The notes under the pieces: generated by a model
Database searches by the model: none
The model's input: the letters and a program-made list of their open reading frames with translations, nothing else
Told to the model about the DNA's origin: nothing
Position numbers and translations under genes: made by a program
Assembly (NCBI GenBank): GCA_037013685.1
Contig: CM072885.1
Location: 24,102,263 to 24,166,262, forward strand
Reading direction: 5' to 3'
Length of the DNA stretch: 64,000 nt
Source: Acridotheres tristis
Lineage: Eukaryota > Chordata > Aves > Passeriformes > Sturnidae
In this document: positions 39,761 through 51,100 of the stretch, piece by piece
How positions within the stretch are numbered: position 1 is the first letter of the stretch
Layout: every line of letters starts with the position of its first letter

Positions 39761-40164
39761 TGTTAGCTGGATGTATGGAACTGGGAATAAGGGTAAAGCT
39801 GTGCCTTGGCATTAAAATGGGAAAAAATATACCCAAGGAAATCCATGGTGTTGCATCTCCCTAGATGCATTGGATATGGTACATTCCGTGACCCCTGCAA
39901 TGTCTCGTAGTCTGTTCCCTCTCCCTCCTGGCCATACCTGGCTGGCCGAGATCCAATTTCTTCCCGCCCCCCTTTCAGACCCTAGAAAAGACCTGTGCCC
40001 CCTGAGCTCGCTCTCTTTTCCCTTTCTTTTTCTCTTTCTATCCCGTGTTGCTCCTGGGGAGCCACAAGAAATAAATCCTGCAGCTTCCTCAGAGGGAAAG
40101 AGCCTCTTTTGTTATCTTATATTTACGTCCATGTGGCAAGGGCCTGAGAGGCTTCACCCTAACA
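39761..40164 (+). mobile_element. Probable solo LTR, plus strand, 404 bp
   Basis: The proposed ends are a perfect 6-bp inverted repeat, TGTTAG at the start and CTAACA at the end. AATAAA lies at 40070-40075, followed by about 90 bases of R/U5-like sequence. A pyrimidine-rich block and several CpGs occupy the middle, unlike the AT-rich flanks. The flanking bases (agggc and cctga) do not form a target-site duplication. There is no primer-binding site (TGG...) after it and no polypurine tract before it. It is therefore either a solo LTR with a damaged or recombined flank, or the left end is misplaced. The 3' half is the more secure part. Confidence 0.6.
40070..40075 (+). terminator. Polyadenylation signal of the 39.8 kb LTR
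   Basis: AATAAA follows GGAGCCACAAG, with GC-containing sequence on both sides. The position fits the R region of the plus-strand LTR. Confidence 0.5.
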
Positions 40165-40496
40165 CCTGAGCTAGTTCAGTGGAAAGGGTGAAGACCCCAT
40201 AAGGGCCAGAAAAAGCCACACCATGGTATGGGACATGATTCAACACTGGGCAGATAAATACAAAATGAGTAAGGTAAAGACATACCAGTGCAGGGGGATT
40301 GAAATTCTGGAACAAGGCACCTCAGCCAAAGGGCAGGATTTGCAAAGGATCACCTAGAAACCTTCGGGCTGAAGTTTTCAAAAGATGTTTTCTAGTTTCG
40401 ATTTGCCAATTTAAATATATTCATTTTTTTTGTTGTGAGACAGAACCAGGAGCAGAAGCAAGGCAGGCTTAACACTTAAAAGGGTATAAAAAGAAA

Positions 40497-40502
40497 TTTA
40501 TT
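40497..40502 (-). terminator. Polyadenylation signal near the end of the long LTR-like element
   Basis: TTTATT on the plus strand, AATAAA on the minus strand, about 65 bases from the proposed 3' boundary of the element. Confidence 0.4.
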
Positions 40503-41244
40503 AATTACACAAAGAAGGAAAAACCAAATTCAGAATAAGATTTTTAAACTACTCTTTCTTTCTTTCTCCCAACTTCCATAACAACAAAATAAACACACAA
40601 AAAACTACTTCAATCAGTTCTCAACTTAAATAGTCCCTTTTTTTAGTTTACTTCAGAGAGAGAAGTTTCTTCTTGTCAGGCTATAGGGACTTCTTTAAAA
40701 GAAGGAAAAATACAGCCTTCTTGTGGTTTTGCTTTCACGTTTTGCATCCGCCTGAGAAAAAACTTGCAAAGTTGTGAAGCTCTTTCTATCTTCGCAGCTT
40801 TCCTAAAGCTGTGCTTATGGGCCATGTTAGACTCATGGGGTATTACTTTTAAGAATTAATTGTTCTAAAGCAAAAGTTCTCTTCATCTCTTTTCTTTTTG
40901 TTTATGCTTTATTCTCAGAAAACTGAAATCCCCTTTTTTTGGGGGGGGGCAAAGATTCTCAACACAGGTACTTGTAGTCAAATGATTTATTAAATGAAAC
41001 ACTCTAACCCTCCCATGTTTTTTTCTTTACGGTTTATAGGAATTTTCAGTGCTATGTTAGTCCATTCTTACTGCTTCACAAAAAGATTTTTTAGCCAACT
41101 TTTACAGCATCTTCTCATTGTCTTTTTATTTAAAAGACTTAGCTTTTACTTTACTGACTTTGCAGTATCTCCTTTTTCCCCCTCTCATATTCAAAGAAAA
41201 GTTGAAGGTTTGCAAAATTTTATCTGAGCATTAAAGAGTTAAAG

Positions 41245-41251
41245 TTTTATA
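41245..41251 (-). promoter_or_regulatory. TATA box next to a GC-rich block, minus strand
   Basis: TATAAAA on the minus strand lies about 20 bases downstream of a run of GGCCA/GGCCC words (about 41270-41290). A GC-rich block follows to about 41630. TATA plus GC-rich upstream DNA is a typical retroviral U3 promoter and stands out sharply from the AT-rich surroundings. Confidence 0.45.
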
Positions 41252-41283
41252 GAAAAGTTGCAAATGTTGGGCCAGGGCCAGGC

Positions 41284-41419
41284 CCAGGCCGTGCTGGGTG
41301 AGGGATGGCTGAGATCTCCATCAGCCTTTCTGGGGCTCAGCTGCAGCCCCACTGCCCATGGCCACCCCTGCGCCCCAGACAGGGCCCGGCTGTCTCCCCC
41401 AGGCCGTGCTGGGTGAGGG
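41284..41419. repeat. Direct repeat of 21 bp, 115 bp apart, in the GC-rich block
   Basis: The same 21-base word, containing CAGGCCGTGCTGGGTGAGGG, occurs at 41284-41304 and 41399-41419. The offset suggests a duplicated promoter/enhancer unit of about 115 bp in the LTR-like element. Sequence between the copies is too diverged for me to align in full. Confidence 0.7.
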
Positions 41420-42054
41420 GCGGGCTCGGCCCCTCCAAAGCTGCTCCGAGCCAGCAGCAGGAGCCGGGCACCCAGAGCCACAAGCCCGTGGGGGAGGAAA
41501 CAGAGCTAAAATCTTATCAAAGAGCCTTTCCTCCCCCTGGCCATCGGGTCCCCTGGTTTGCAAACGGGGCCCAGTGGCCTCCCGAGTCCCCCCTACATGG
41601 GAGGGAGCCCGGAAGGCCAGTGTTACCTGTTCAGCCACCGGAAATAAAAGAAAGCTTTTTCCAGATTTACTTCTTTCAAAATGTGTGTTCACGGAGCAAA
41701 ACAGCTTTCTCTAATTGGTTTTTTAGGCTGTCAATAACTAAACCAACCCTCAGTTGGTCTCAATCAACCCACAGAGAAAGCCCTCATAGAAAGAACTTCT
41801 CTCTGAGTTTCTTCTCAAGTGAAACCAACATAGATGTTCAACAGGTACCAGGCTGCCCAACTCACTGCTTTTGCACTGGCTCTGGGCTTCTTTTGGAAGG
41901 GAAATTCTGTTCTCACTGGTCGTGTAGAGAATATTTTTCCTCAGAGCTGGAAACACCAGCTGAAATCCCTGCATGTTTCTGACCTGTCAGCAGAAAGGCC
42001 CCTTCTGATCTACAGATCTGTGCTTACACTTTTGAATCTCAGTAAACTTTAGGT

Positions 42055-42288
42055 CACAGAACCAGTAAAGATCATTGAGTCCAACCTAACAACCCCAACC
42101 CCACTCCAAACCTTGTCCCTAAGTGGCACATTGACTCTAGGGTGATGGCCCAACCATGACCCTGGGCAGTCTGTTTCAAGGCTTAGCAACCCTGTTGGCA
42201 AAGAAACTCCTCCAAAAACTCTGTCCAAACCTCTCCTGAGGACATTTCTTTCTGTCTCACCACTCATTATTCAGGGAAAGAGACTGAT
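42055..42288 (-). mobile_element. CR1 LINE 3' fragment, minus strand
   Basis: Read on the plus strand this is the reverse complement of a CR1 3' end. It runs TCACAGAACC, GATCATTGAGTCCAACC, CTTGTCCCTAAGTGGCACAT, CCTGGGCAGTCTGTTTCAA and ACCTCTCCTGAGGACATTTC, and ends near a GGGAAAGAGACTGAT block. The 3' end of the element is on the left. The octamer tail is nearly lost, and about 25 bases just inside it appear deleted relative to the usual order. The 5' part, with any reverse transcriptase sequence, is absent. It lies just beyond two LTR-like segments. Confidence 0.9.
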
Positions 42289-45200
42289 GATAAACATAAG
42301 GTTTTTTTCCTTCATTCTGTCTCCAACCCATTTGAATGAATGCTAAAGCCATCTAAACTCTGGCTGTTCTTGAAGGTCCTGCACAGGACTATTCCTTCAA
42401 AGAAGCATTTCCCTTGCAGCCAGAGAAAAAATGGGAGCTCTCTCTGCTTATTCCTCTAGGACATGCCTTTTTTATTTGTATGGTGAGATTTTCTCACTGA
42501 TTTTCTTAAGCTGTGTTTTAAATTGTCATAACAATTCTCCTTCCCCCCCCCTTTTAAATAAACATATAAACAGTTCATGAGAAGAATAAAGTCATGCCCT
42601 CATACCTCTTCAGAATTTGCCTTCTTAAAATAAATCCTTTGACTGCAGAGAGCTGTGTTTAAAAGTAAAATAGATGGGGTTTTTTTTTGTTTATTTTGGT
42701 TCTAGGATTTATACAGTCAAGTGCATGGTGTGATATATTTGCAAAGTTTTTCCTTCCACATTTGTTGTGAGCATAAAGATATGGAGGAATAAACCAAAAA
42801 ATCCCCACATCTAAATGCTGAAGTATTTTCTCCAGATGACAGCTGAGTAATATTTTCTTTTGCTTTGAATGGAAAGATGACAAATTTAAAATAGAGTAAC
42901 ATTGATAATCTGGACAAAATGTTTGAACAACCTTGAAAAAGCCCAGCAAAGTTATTTAACTATGCCTTTAAATCTGTATTTTTAAGTCATTTCATGTATC
43001 TGCAGGCATCACAGGAGCCCTAGGATCCCTTAGGTTCTTTTTCCAGTGTTACTGTGTTCTGTCATTAACATTAACACCATCAAACTGCCAGTGAGCAGAG
43101 TCACTTTAGAAATAATGAAATGTCATTCCCATTACAGAACAATGTGGCATTTAATGATTTAATGGGACTATGCAAAGTTTATTTGCAATGTTATTCCACT
43201 GCAATGATTTTTTCCTGGCAGTCAAAGCTGCCAAAAATATCACTGAATATTAATTTAGATGAACTTTAGAGGCAGCCACATAGGGAGTGACCTGAAATCA
43301 AAGCTCTTGGTCCTAGCCTTCAAACGAGGCTACTCTGGAGGGTGTAATTAGAATCTTCCTTTAACCTCATAGGCTTCAAATCTGAGAAGAGGACATAGCA
43401 AAAAACACCCCCCACAACGAGCCGGAGATGTGTCATTCTCGGAAGCAAAAATTAAAGTAACATGATTAGCTGGCAGAGGCAGAAATACCCCTGGATTTAG
43501 ATATCATTAACACAGTTAAATATCAGAAAATATTACATGAAAATATTCTGAAAATTCTATTTCATAGTGATGGAAATTTTAGCAAACTTTACTCATTTTT
43601 CAGCATTAATCTCTATCAAACATTAGCAATTCTAACTGTGTTGGTCCTTTAGTTATTTGAGTGAGGGTTGTCAGAGTGCATTAATACTGAACTAGACATC
43701 TGGGATGGTTTCCCATGTAAGAAATACTAATATTTTTATTAGCATGTATATGATGATCCTCCCTGAAAGGAAGGAAACAGTGACTTTTGAATTTCTTGAT
43801 TTTGCCTGGCTCCCCAAATACACACACACTCCACAGGAGGAGTTTAAGCTAGGGGCTTTTATTCAGTTTGCACAGTGCCAGCTTAAGAATTGAATGAGTT
43901 AGTTTTGTTTAGTTGTTTTTGTTTGGTTTGTTTTCAGATACCATTTCGTTGAATGAAAAATGAGGTTTCAAATAAACATAAAAAAAATAACGGGTTAGTT
44001 TGTGAGAAAAAGTGATAAATTTTCGGATGTGGAAATCATTTTTCTCGTAATTTTATAAGCATTTTGATAGTTTTGCTACATAGAAATATTTTATAATTCA
44101 AATTTAAATCCTGACTAAATTAAAAAAAAAAAAAACCAAACCAACAATGAAACAAAAAACCACCAACAAAAAATGCCTCAAAAAACAGACAGTAAATGTT
44201 ATAAGAGGAAAAATGGGAGAAAAGAGAAGGAAAGAACATTTACTTTGAAAATAATTGGTTTTGCTTGGAAGAGAATAAACACACTGTTCTGCTCTGTCAA
44301 TAAATACGAACCAATAAACTGCTGTAGTTCTACTCCAGTCCCATTGTGATAGTGCTATTTTGTGTTATCTGTAGCACAGATGGCACAAGAGAATATTTAA
44401 CTCGTGTGAGGATGCCAATCAACCACAATCTGACAAACCTTCAGGTCTGAGGAGCCTTCTCTTTTTAATGCAATACATAAATAGAAAACACAAAACCAGA
44501 TTAACTAAAGGTTTATTTTATTTCTTGAAGTTAGAAACCAATTAGTAACAGGCTTAGCTAAAAACAAACTAAGTCCCAAATCTACCCAAAAAAACAAGCT
44601 AAGCAAAACAAGACAGGGTTTTGTATCTTCCTAAAAGACAGAAACTAAATGAGTATTAAGAACATGAATCTGAAAATGGCATGTCAACATTATTATAGAA
44701 AGAGGACAAAAAAGAGAAGAGTGAAGTTGTGCATAAATAAATGAAAAAACTTTTCTGCTGACTGCAGACAGAAGCCAATTTTTTTTAAGCAACGTCTCAA
44801 TACCTTGGTTGGAAGGCTAATTAACCTAACAGCAGGATCCAGACTGAAATCAGCTCTTTATTCACTCATTAGGATCATAATCATTAGGATCACAGTTTTC
44901 TCAGGGTCTATGCAAAAAACTCCATGCAATTTAATTCAGCTCCCCAGTGCTTATGCATAATGACAATGTCTTTAATTATTTGCTTGAATGTTGGTTTTCT
45001 GACTGGAAGCCGGGTAGACAAGTGGCTTTGGACAAGGATGGGAAGAAATTCTTGGCAGCAGACCCACTACCATGCTGGCTGCAATGGGGAAGACAGAGGA
45101 AATGCATCAGGAAACTTCAGGAAAAGCTGACTTTGGGAATGGAGAGTTGGATTTTTTCCTTCTCACGTGGCAACAGCAACTGCCTTTGGCCTATCTGTCC

Positions 45201-46058
45201 CAGTTGACTGTAGTTTTCCTCTGCGTAGGTGTCCACCTAAAACTGTTACTTCTCCCAGGAGATTTGTTTTGGCTCAAACTTTAAAATTGGTGTGCATTTT
45301 TTTGGATCTAGCTACTGAGTTTAGAAATATATTGTGTGAAGACCATGAGTTACATCTGGGCAGCAGCCAAGGACTCACACCTTGATGTGCGTCTGGGACA
45401 TCTACAGTCACATTGTGACAAATTAGTGGATTTGCCCACAGGGCTGAAATCAGAATTTTCAACTGAAAATGGCACTGTGAATATTTTTTTAGAATTCACT
45501 TTACTGCGCTGAGAATTTGAAATAGATTACTACTTTCCCCTGATAACTAGCATTGCAATAGATATCAAAGACTGGTTCTTAACTTTTGTGTTACTGAGTC
45601 TGATGCAATCAAGGCTGGTGAATAAATTTGTAGTGACATCAGTAGTGCTCAGACCCCATTCCAATGTATGATGTTATATATAATATAAAATATATTGCAG
45701 TTAGACATCCTGCTGCCCTAGCTTGCCCTCAGATGTAACACCGTTATTATATCAGAGCTGCATCATTTAGACAAGCCCTTTTCTACTGAGAAGAATCTGA
45801 TTTTACTATGGAGACTAAGGATTACTGGGTAGAGTTACCAAACGACAAAGTGAGGAATGAGATGAATTTCCAGTCCAAACTCACTTCACCTAACTTTAGC
45901 CATTAAAAAAAAACGTTCTTCATAGTAGGAGTCAAGGAGTAGGCAATGGTGTTAGGCTGTGCTTCCAAGAGATTGATTTCAACGATTTTAGATACTTGTG
46001 TTGAGAGGGGATGAATTAAGCTCTGCAAATGCATTTCTACATGCCCTGACTATAGCTG
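42289..46058. other. AT-rich unique DNA, no gene recognised
   Basis: Short homopolymers (C9 near 42543, T10 near 42679, A13 near 44122) and a doubled CATTAGGATCA near 44870-44893. No exon-like or repeat-derived sequence is recognised. Confidence 0.6.
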
Positions 46059-46121
46059 GGCCTGTGTCGGGTTGTTGTTTTCTTTAAAAGAGCCGAGCAG
46101 TTATTGGTTGCTATAAAGATG

Positions 46122-46127
46122 TTTATT
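46122..46127 (-). terminator. Polyadenylation signal of the 46 kb LTR
   Basis: AATAAA on the minus strand (TTTATT on plus), about 260 bases downstream of the TATA box and 60 bases before the LTR end. This is standard R/U5 spacing. Confidence 0.6.
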
Positions 46128-46381
46128 GTAAAGGCACATCAGTCTCGAAAGGCAAAGAGTCACAAGCGTTGAAGTCCATACTAAAAGTTTTCAGCATAGA
46201 GTCCTAAATAGAAGTAAAGTCCCAATTAGAAGTAGAAACTGCTCCTGTCATGGTCCCAGGAAGGCTGATGTTGCTGCTGCAGCTCTTATCTTCTTCTGGG
46301 TGATAGCAGTGAGGGGAGAGAAGTAAGAGAGAGCAAGAGCAAGCAAGACCAAAAGCAAATCTCTCCCCAGTGCATAGATTC

Positions 46382-46388
46382 TTATATA
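46382..46388 (-). promoter_or_regulatory. TATA box of the 46 kb LTR
   Basis: TATATAA on the minus strand, followed by GAATCTATGCACTGGGG. It lies about 340 bases into the LTR from its 5' end, so transcription would run leftward toward 46.1 kb. Confidence 0.6.
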
Positions 46389-46736
46389 CAAATTTCTCAA
46401 CAAGCTAAAAACACAAACTCGAACCATTATTTCTTAACCTATTAGTTAAGAAGTAACTTAAATAAATTGTCTTGCTTCTTCTCAAGTAATTCTAGTTTCC
46501 TAGCATGCCAGGTTACATATAAACTACGCATATGGTCTATCTTGCTCTATCTAAAAAATGTAAACAATATTCTTACTATAGTTTTATTATGCCTAAAACT
46601 ATATTATTGGAACCTTCGTGGAGACTTGTTTTCTACTCTGGTATCTAGGACTGTGTTTTTCAGCCTTCACTGAAACTTGTTGATCTCTCACTGAGGAACT
46701 CAGAAGGGCCTTTGTTTTCAGACTCCAGCAGGCCTG

Positions 46737-47835
46737 GATGACTAGGTTGCATTAATCACCTATGTTATGATCGCTGAATTTAGATTAAATGATGCATGAG
46801 TATACTCTCAATGTACTTCAGTGCTCAAGCACTGCAGGGCCTATAAGAGGCTGTCATCTTCAAAAGGATGAGATCTATTTATTTTCCAAAATTTTTAAGA
46901 CCCAGTACCTCAAAAAAATAAGCAAAACTAAAAAATTTGACTGTTTTTTCCATTCTCCTTTTTGTAATTAGCAATTTTTTTCTCTACAGGTCTGCTTACA
47001 GAGGAATGGTGTTGTCTTTTATAGCTGGAAACACTGGAAAGAATGTATTTTGATTAAAAATTAAAATGAGAAAAAAAGAAACAGCAAATAACTCACAAGT
47101 CTATGTAACTAAATGTTTCTGTCAATTACTTCTGGGACATTATTGCTTTAATTGAAAAGGAGAAGGCATGAGAATTTAAGCAATCATGAAGAAACACTGA
47201 GAATTTTGAAAACAAAAAATCCTCCATGGAAAAAAATATTTCAACATGCTATGTAAAATACACTTCTATTTCTAATTTCAGAATGTCTCAAGCTTATAAT
47301 AAGAGGCTGTTGAGATAAGTTTTTTCCCATTAAGTGGAAAAAAGCAAAAGCAAAAACTGCAAGTTGTTTTACTTATGAGTGTGCTGACACTCACACCATG
47401 AGGAAAGCTTTCTTCCTCACAGGAACAACAAAAACTGGCCCATAAAGCAAAGAAATGAAAATCTTCCAAGGCAAGGCTTTACCTCTGGGAAACAAATTTA
47501 ACAAGCAGACAAAGCCCCCAGCTACTTTTGCATTTGTATCCTGGTTAACGAAGAGCGTGCCACAAGCATCCACATCCATCTGCTCTGTTTCTGAGCACAC
47601 CAGGCAAATGAAAAGGCACTTCAGCAGCAAATGGGACTCAGTCTATCTCCAGTGAGGTCAGTGCTGTTTCTTAAATTTACTAGCTGAAAAATTGGCTGAG
47701 GGGTAGCATCTTTTCTAGCCTGCATGCCAAAGCTTTCATGAAACATTGTGAGTGCTTTTGATAACCCACTGACATATGCCTATTATGCTCTGCAGTGGTA
47801 TTAAGCTCTGAGAGATGCTAAAATGTGACCCATAA
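46737..47835. other. AT-rich unique DNA, no gene recognised
   Basis: Separates the 46 kb LTR from the weak ankyrin-like frame. Small open frames on both strands at 47391-47655 are unremarkable. Confidence 0.55.
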
Positions 47836-48129
47836 TTAGAATTTGACATATAAAGTGAATTGTAATAGGGCTGCTAAAGTACAGTTCCCTGACATCTGGC
47901 TTCTAAGAATTTCAAAATAACAGTCAAGTGCCAAGTTGTCTTGCTTCTTCTCAAGTAATTGAAGTCCACAGAGGGTGTTGTTTGCTGACAGGAAAACTCC
48001 CTTTTGTGCAGCCAAGTATAAGAGCGGTGTTTGCCAGAATTTGAAGATGGAAAGTTTAATGGGCGAGATGGAATGGGGCTTATGCTTGCCCCTTGCTCTG
48101 AAACAGGCTGCCTGGGTAGGCTCTGACAT
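47836..48129 (-). pseudogene. Possible ankyrin-like remnant (speculative)
   Basis: The minus-strand frame contains TPLLYLAAQKG (47998-48030), which fits the start of an ankyrin repeat (T-P-L-x-x-A-A-x-x-G). Some 14 residues later comes LLEKKQDN, which resembles the second-helix end LLEKGAD. The frame is 97 codons from its Met to a stop and has no clear splice sites. A caution: the DNA for LLEKKQDN is an exact 25-base match to a word inside the nearby LTR (46467-46491), so that half of the resemblance may not be gene-derived. If real, it lies downstream of the 60.4 kb motif on the same strand. No gene is named. Confidence 0.15.
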
Positions 48130-51100
48130 ATTATCCTCATATTTTTACTTCACTGCAATTTGCTGAGTGTTTGGCAGTCAAAGCTGAAACATATCAAAGA
48201 ACCAAAATTACTTTAGTGTTCTGACATAAATTTTAAGTTACCATGGCACCTCAGTTTTGTAAAGAAATAGTTCATATCTATTTGAAATATACAAAAATAA
48301 GTCAAAAAAGGAAAAAATTATATTTCTGATTATTTCATTAACTGATCTACCTATTAGGACAATCATCTGACAAATATTAGTTTATCCTCACATCACATGA
48401 CTGAAAAACTCTTAGATAATCAGCCTCATTTCACACAGAGCCCAATCTGTTGGGATACAGGCTCAGTCCAGCAGCTCAAATGTGACCATTTAATGCCATC
48501 TTAGATACTGCCTGACCTCCAGCTCCTACTCCAGATGAGTGTGTACCTCCCATAGATAGATGTTGTATCAAACCAGCCTCACTCAGATATTCTTGAACCA
48601 CCCAAAGGGAACAGCTGGACCAAACTGTAAGAGACTTTAAAACTGATCTCTGTAATGGAAGTGGGAAATAAACTGCATTTCAACAAAGACCTCTTGTTCT
48701 CATCCATTGCATCACATTTTTCTTAACACGCTCCAAAAATCTGGAGAACAACCCTGGCCCTCTCTTGCCCTTCCTTCTACCCTGCAAAGGCCTGCAGCCA
48801 TTCCTGATGTGTTAAAGGTTTCCTTCACCAGTACCATTGATGATGGGGGTTCATGGGCTGGACAGGGCTCTGACAACTCCTCCATGACATCCTGGTACCT
48901 TGAGTTTTGATCATGTGCTTTTTTCTCTGTACTGGGCAAAGCAACAAACAACTAAATAAATAAATATTGCTGCTGTTTTCTGCTGGATATTCCATGGGGC
49001 TGACAACGACATGGATAGCCTTGCCAACAAGACTTTCTGCTCTGTTTGGTCTTGGTGGTTTTGTTGTTGCTCCTTTATTCCCTGAATAACAACCAGCGAA
49101 TGTCAGAAGTGAAAGACAGGCATATTTATGCCATTTCAGTTAGAGCAGAATAAATAACTGGTTGTGACTGCTGCCTGCTTGTGCCACACTGACAAGTAAA
49201 TCACCCTGTACCTGAGCTCAGAATTGTCCTCAGGCCCTCACTCTGGGAATGGGAAGAGATAAAATGAACATTCATTAGAAAGAAAAAAAAGTCACCTTGT
49301 GTCGGTCCATCTGTCTTTCTCAAGACACCCTGTGCTGTATTACGTTAGCATACCTGCCTCTGAGGAGAAAAAATAAGCTTTGGGAAATGTTGTGCAATGA
49401 CAACTTCATATTTTTGTACTTCCATGAAAGGCTGTAAAAAATTACAGAGACTTGCTGTGTGTCTCCTTTGCAGGTTATGTTGGGAGAGAGGCATATAATT
49501 TCTTCAGCATAACAATCAAATCAAGTTAGCCTGTTTGCTGTTATCAAGACATTGACAGGATGTAAGGGGGGCAAAGTTTGTAGGGAAAAGAAATATCTAC
49601 TCCCTGAAGTGCTCAGCCGACACTTAGTAATGTATAATTCGTATGAGACTTTTTGCTACTTTTTCTTCTTTGTGAATCAACCCTAAATAGATTGAAATTT
49701 TCTGCAGTGCATTAGTTAACTAAGAATAATAATCTTAGCATTGGTATTTTTATAATTCCTGTGCTGTACCTGATTCACAATCCATTGATGGTGAATTTGA
49801 TTCTGGATTTTAATTACTCAGGTAAATTTGCATTCCTAAAGTATCGATGTTCCACTGTTGCTCATTGCAGTTTTAATCTTTGCTTTCTACAAATATTCTT
49901 AAATATTTGTCCACAACTACATTATTGAATAATTTTACAGAAAAATTTGATAAAATAATAATATAAAACTACACAGAAGACATACCTTCACTAAAAATGC
50001 TGGCTGTAGTCTTGGCTGTATACAGAAAAGTATTCTAAAAGAAGATTAAAAATACTTCAAACTTTTGGAAATGCCAGATTAGTGACAATATGACGATTCT
50101 ACATCTGGTCTTTCACTGCATCTTTCCTTCAGCCCTTTTTTGTTAATTTTCAAGTTTTGGTATGGTTTGGAAATTATTATTGGTGTTGTTATTCTTTTCT
50201 TCTTCATTTTCCTTATTTTTATTTCCTACCACAAGCGTTTATTACATTTGAAACAGTTTATTACATTTATAAATTTATTACATTTGAAAACAATTGAAAT
50301 ATTCACCTGGTCATATTCTTTAATTTTGTTCATTTTTGACTTATGGCTACCAAAACCATCCAAGTGCTGGGAAAAAAAATATAAATGAAAAATTACTAGT
50401 CCTAGAAATATTGATATATTTGGATATAATAAAGAATAAAACTTTTAGATGAAATTAATGAATTAATGTATGAAGGAAAAATGTAAAAATTTTTCTATAT
50501 CTCCACTAATGTGTAGACTAATTTTCTTTTGAAATGTTACTAAAACATGATATGAAGAAGAGGAAAGTATTGTGTAGAAAAATAAAATTTAAACTAAAAA
50601 TTAAATTTAAAAATGCATGGAACTTTTGGCAATTCGGCTGCTGCAATTCCTGTAGGAAAGTTTCCAAGGACATTACATATAGAATATTTTCCACAAAATT
50701 GTCCAACTACATGTATATTTCCAAGTGCTATCTGGATTTGCAGAGCAAGTATTTTCTCCTAATAAATTGCAACTTCATTTATCAATCTGTGCATTGTACA
50801 TGAAATTGCCTCTCCTTTTCGATGTATTATCCAAAAATATTCACTTTAGATGTCAGTGGGAAAACTTTCCTTGGGTGTGTTTTGGCAATGATCAAATTAT
50901 AGCTTAGTTAGTCACATAACGAACCATTGGCAACCATTTTTGCAACCATCTACGTGCAAAAAAGTACAAGAGGATAACTTTATATGTCTGTGCTCCTAAA
51001 AAAATTTTGTCAGCTTCTGCCATCAAAAAAGAAAGAAAAAAATCACAGGAATACAAGAGCAGCAAATGTGTTATGCTGGCATGACAACTGCAACTTCTTG

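Larger units (their letters stand above)
40431..41846 (-). mobile_element. Long LTR-like retroviral element, minus strand; right end uncertain
   Basis: On the minus strand the segment ends CTCACAACA at 40431. About 65 bases before this is AATAAA (rc of 40497-40502). A TATAAAA box lies at 41245-41251 with GC-rich, CpG-containing sequence just upstream (about 41270-41630). That makes a promoter-to-poly(A) layout of roughly 750 bases, long for an R region. The right end is placed at TTCAACA (41846) because it gives TGTTG...CAACA inverted ends, but the flanks (ttttt and ggtac) show no target-site duplication. Other AATAAA-like words occur on the minus strand at about 40908 and 40984. Its end resembles LTR ends I remember from songbirds, which is recall rather than proof. 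A 225-codon open frame across the GC-rich part is attributed to a lack of AT-rich stops. Confidence 0.5.
46065..46730 (-). mobile_element. Solo LTR of a class II-like endogenous retrovirus, minus strand, 666 bp
   Basis: The ends are TGTCGGGTTG and CTCCAGCA on the plus strand. They are flanked by ggcctg on both sides (46059-46064 and 46731-46736), a perfect 6-bp target-site duplication. On the minus strand the element starts TGCTGGAGTC and carries a U3 of about 340 bases. A TATATAA box follows (rc of 46382-46388), then a pyrimidine-rich transcribed region with CTCTCTTAC-type blocks. AATAAA (rc of 46122-46127) lies about 60 bases before the end CAACCCGACA. Six-base duplications and TG...CA ends fit a class II (ERVK-like) element. 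No internal genes remain. The perfect duplication suggests the insertion is younger than the 9.9 kb LTR, though a single locus cannot date it. Confidence 0.87.

Noticed and set aside
40165..40430. Internal retroviral sequence between the two LTR-like segments
   Set aside because: No primer-binding site after the first LTR, no gag-like frame, and the two segments are unrelated and in opposite orientation.
41305..41982. 225-codon plus-strand open frame, the longest in the window
   Set aside because: It runs across the GC-rich LTR-like block, where stops are rare. It is proline-rich without a domain, the opposite strand is also open, and it crosses the proposed element boundary.
48421..48716. 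Possible LTR or processed transcript ending at an AATAAA near 48670
   Set aside because: No paired ends, no target-site duplication and no TATA box at suitable spacing.
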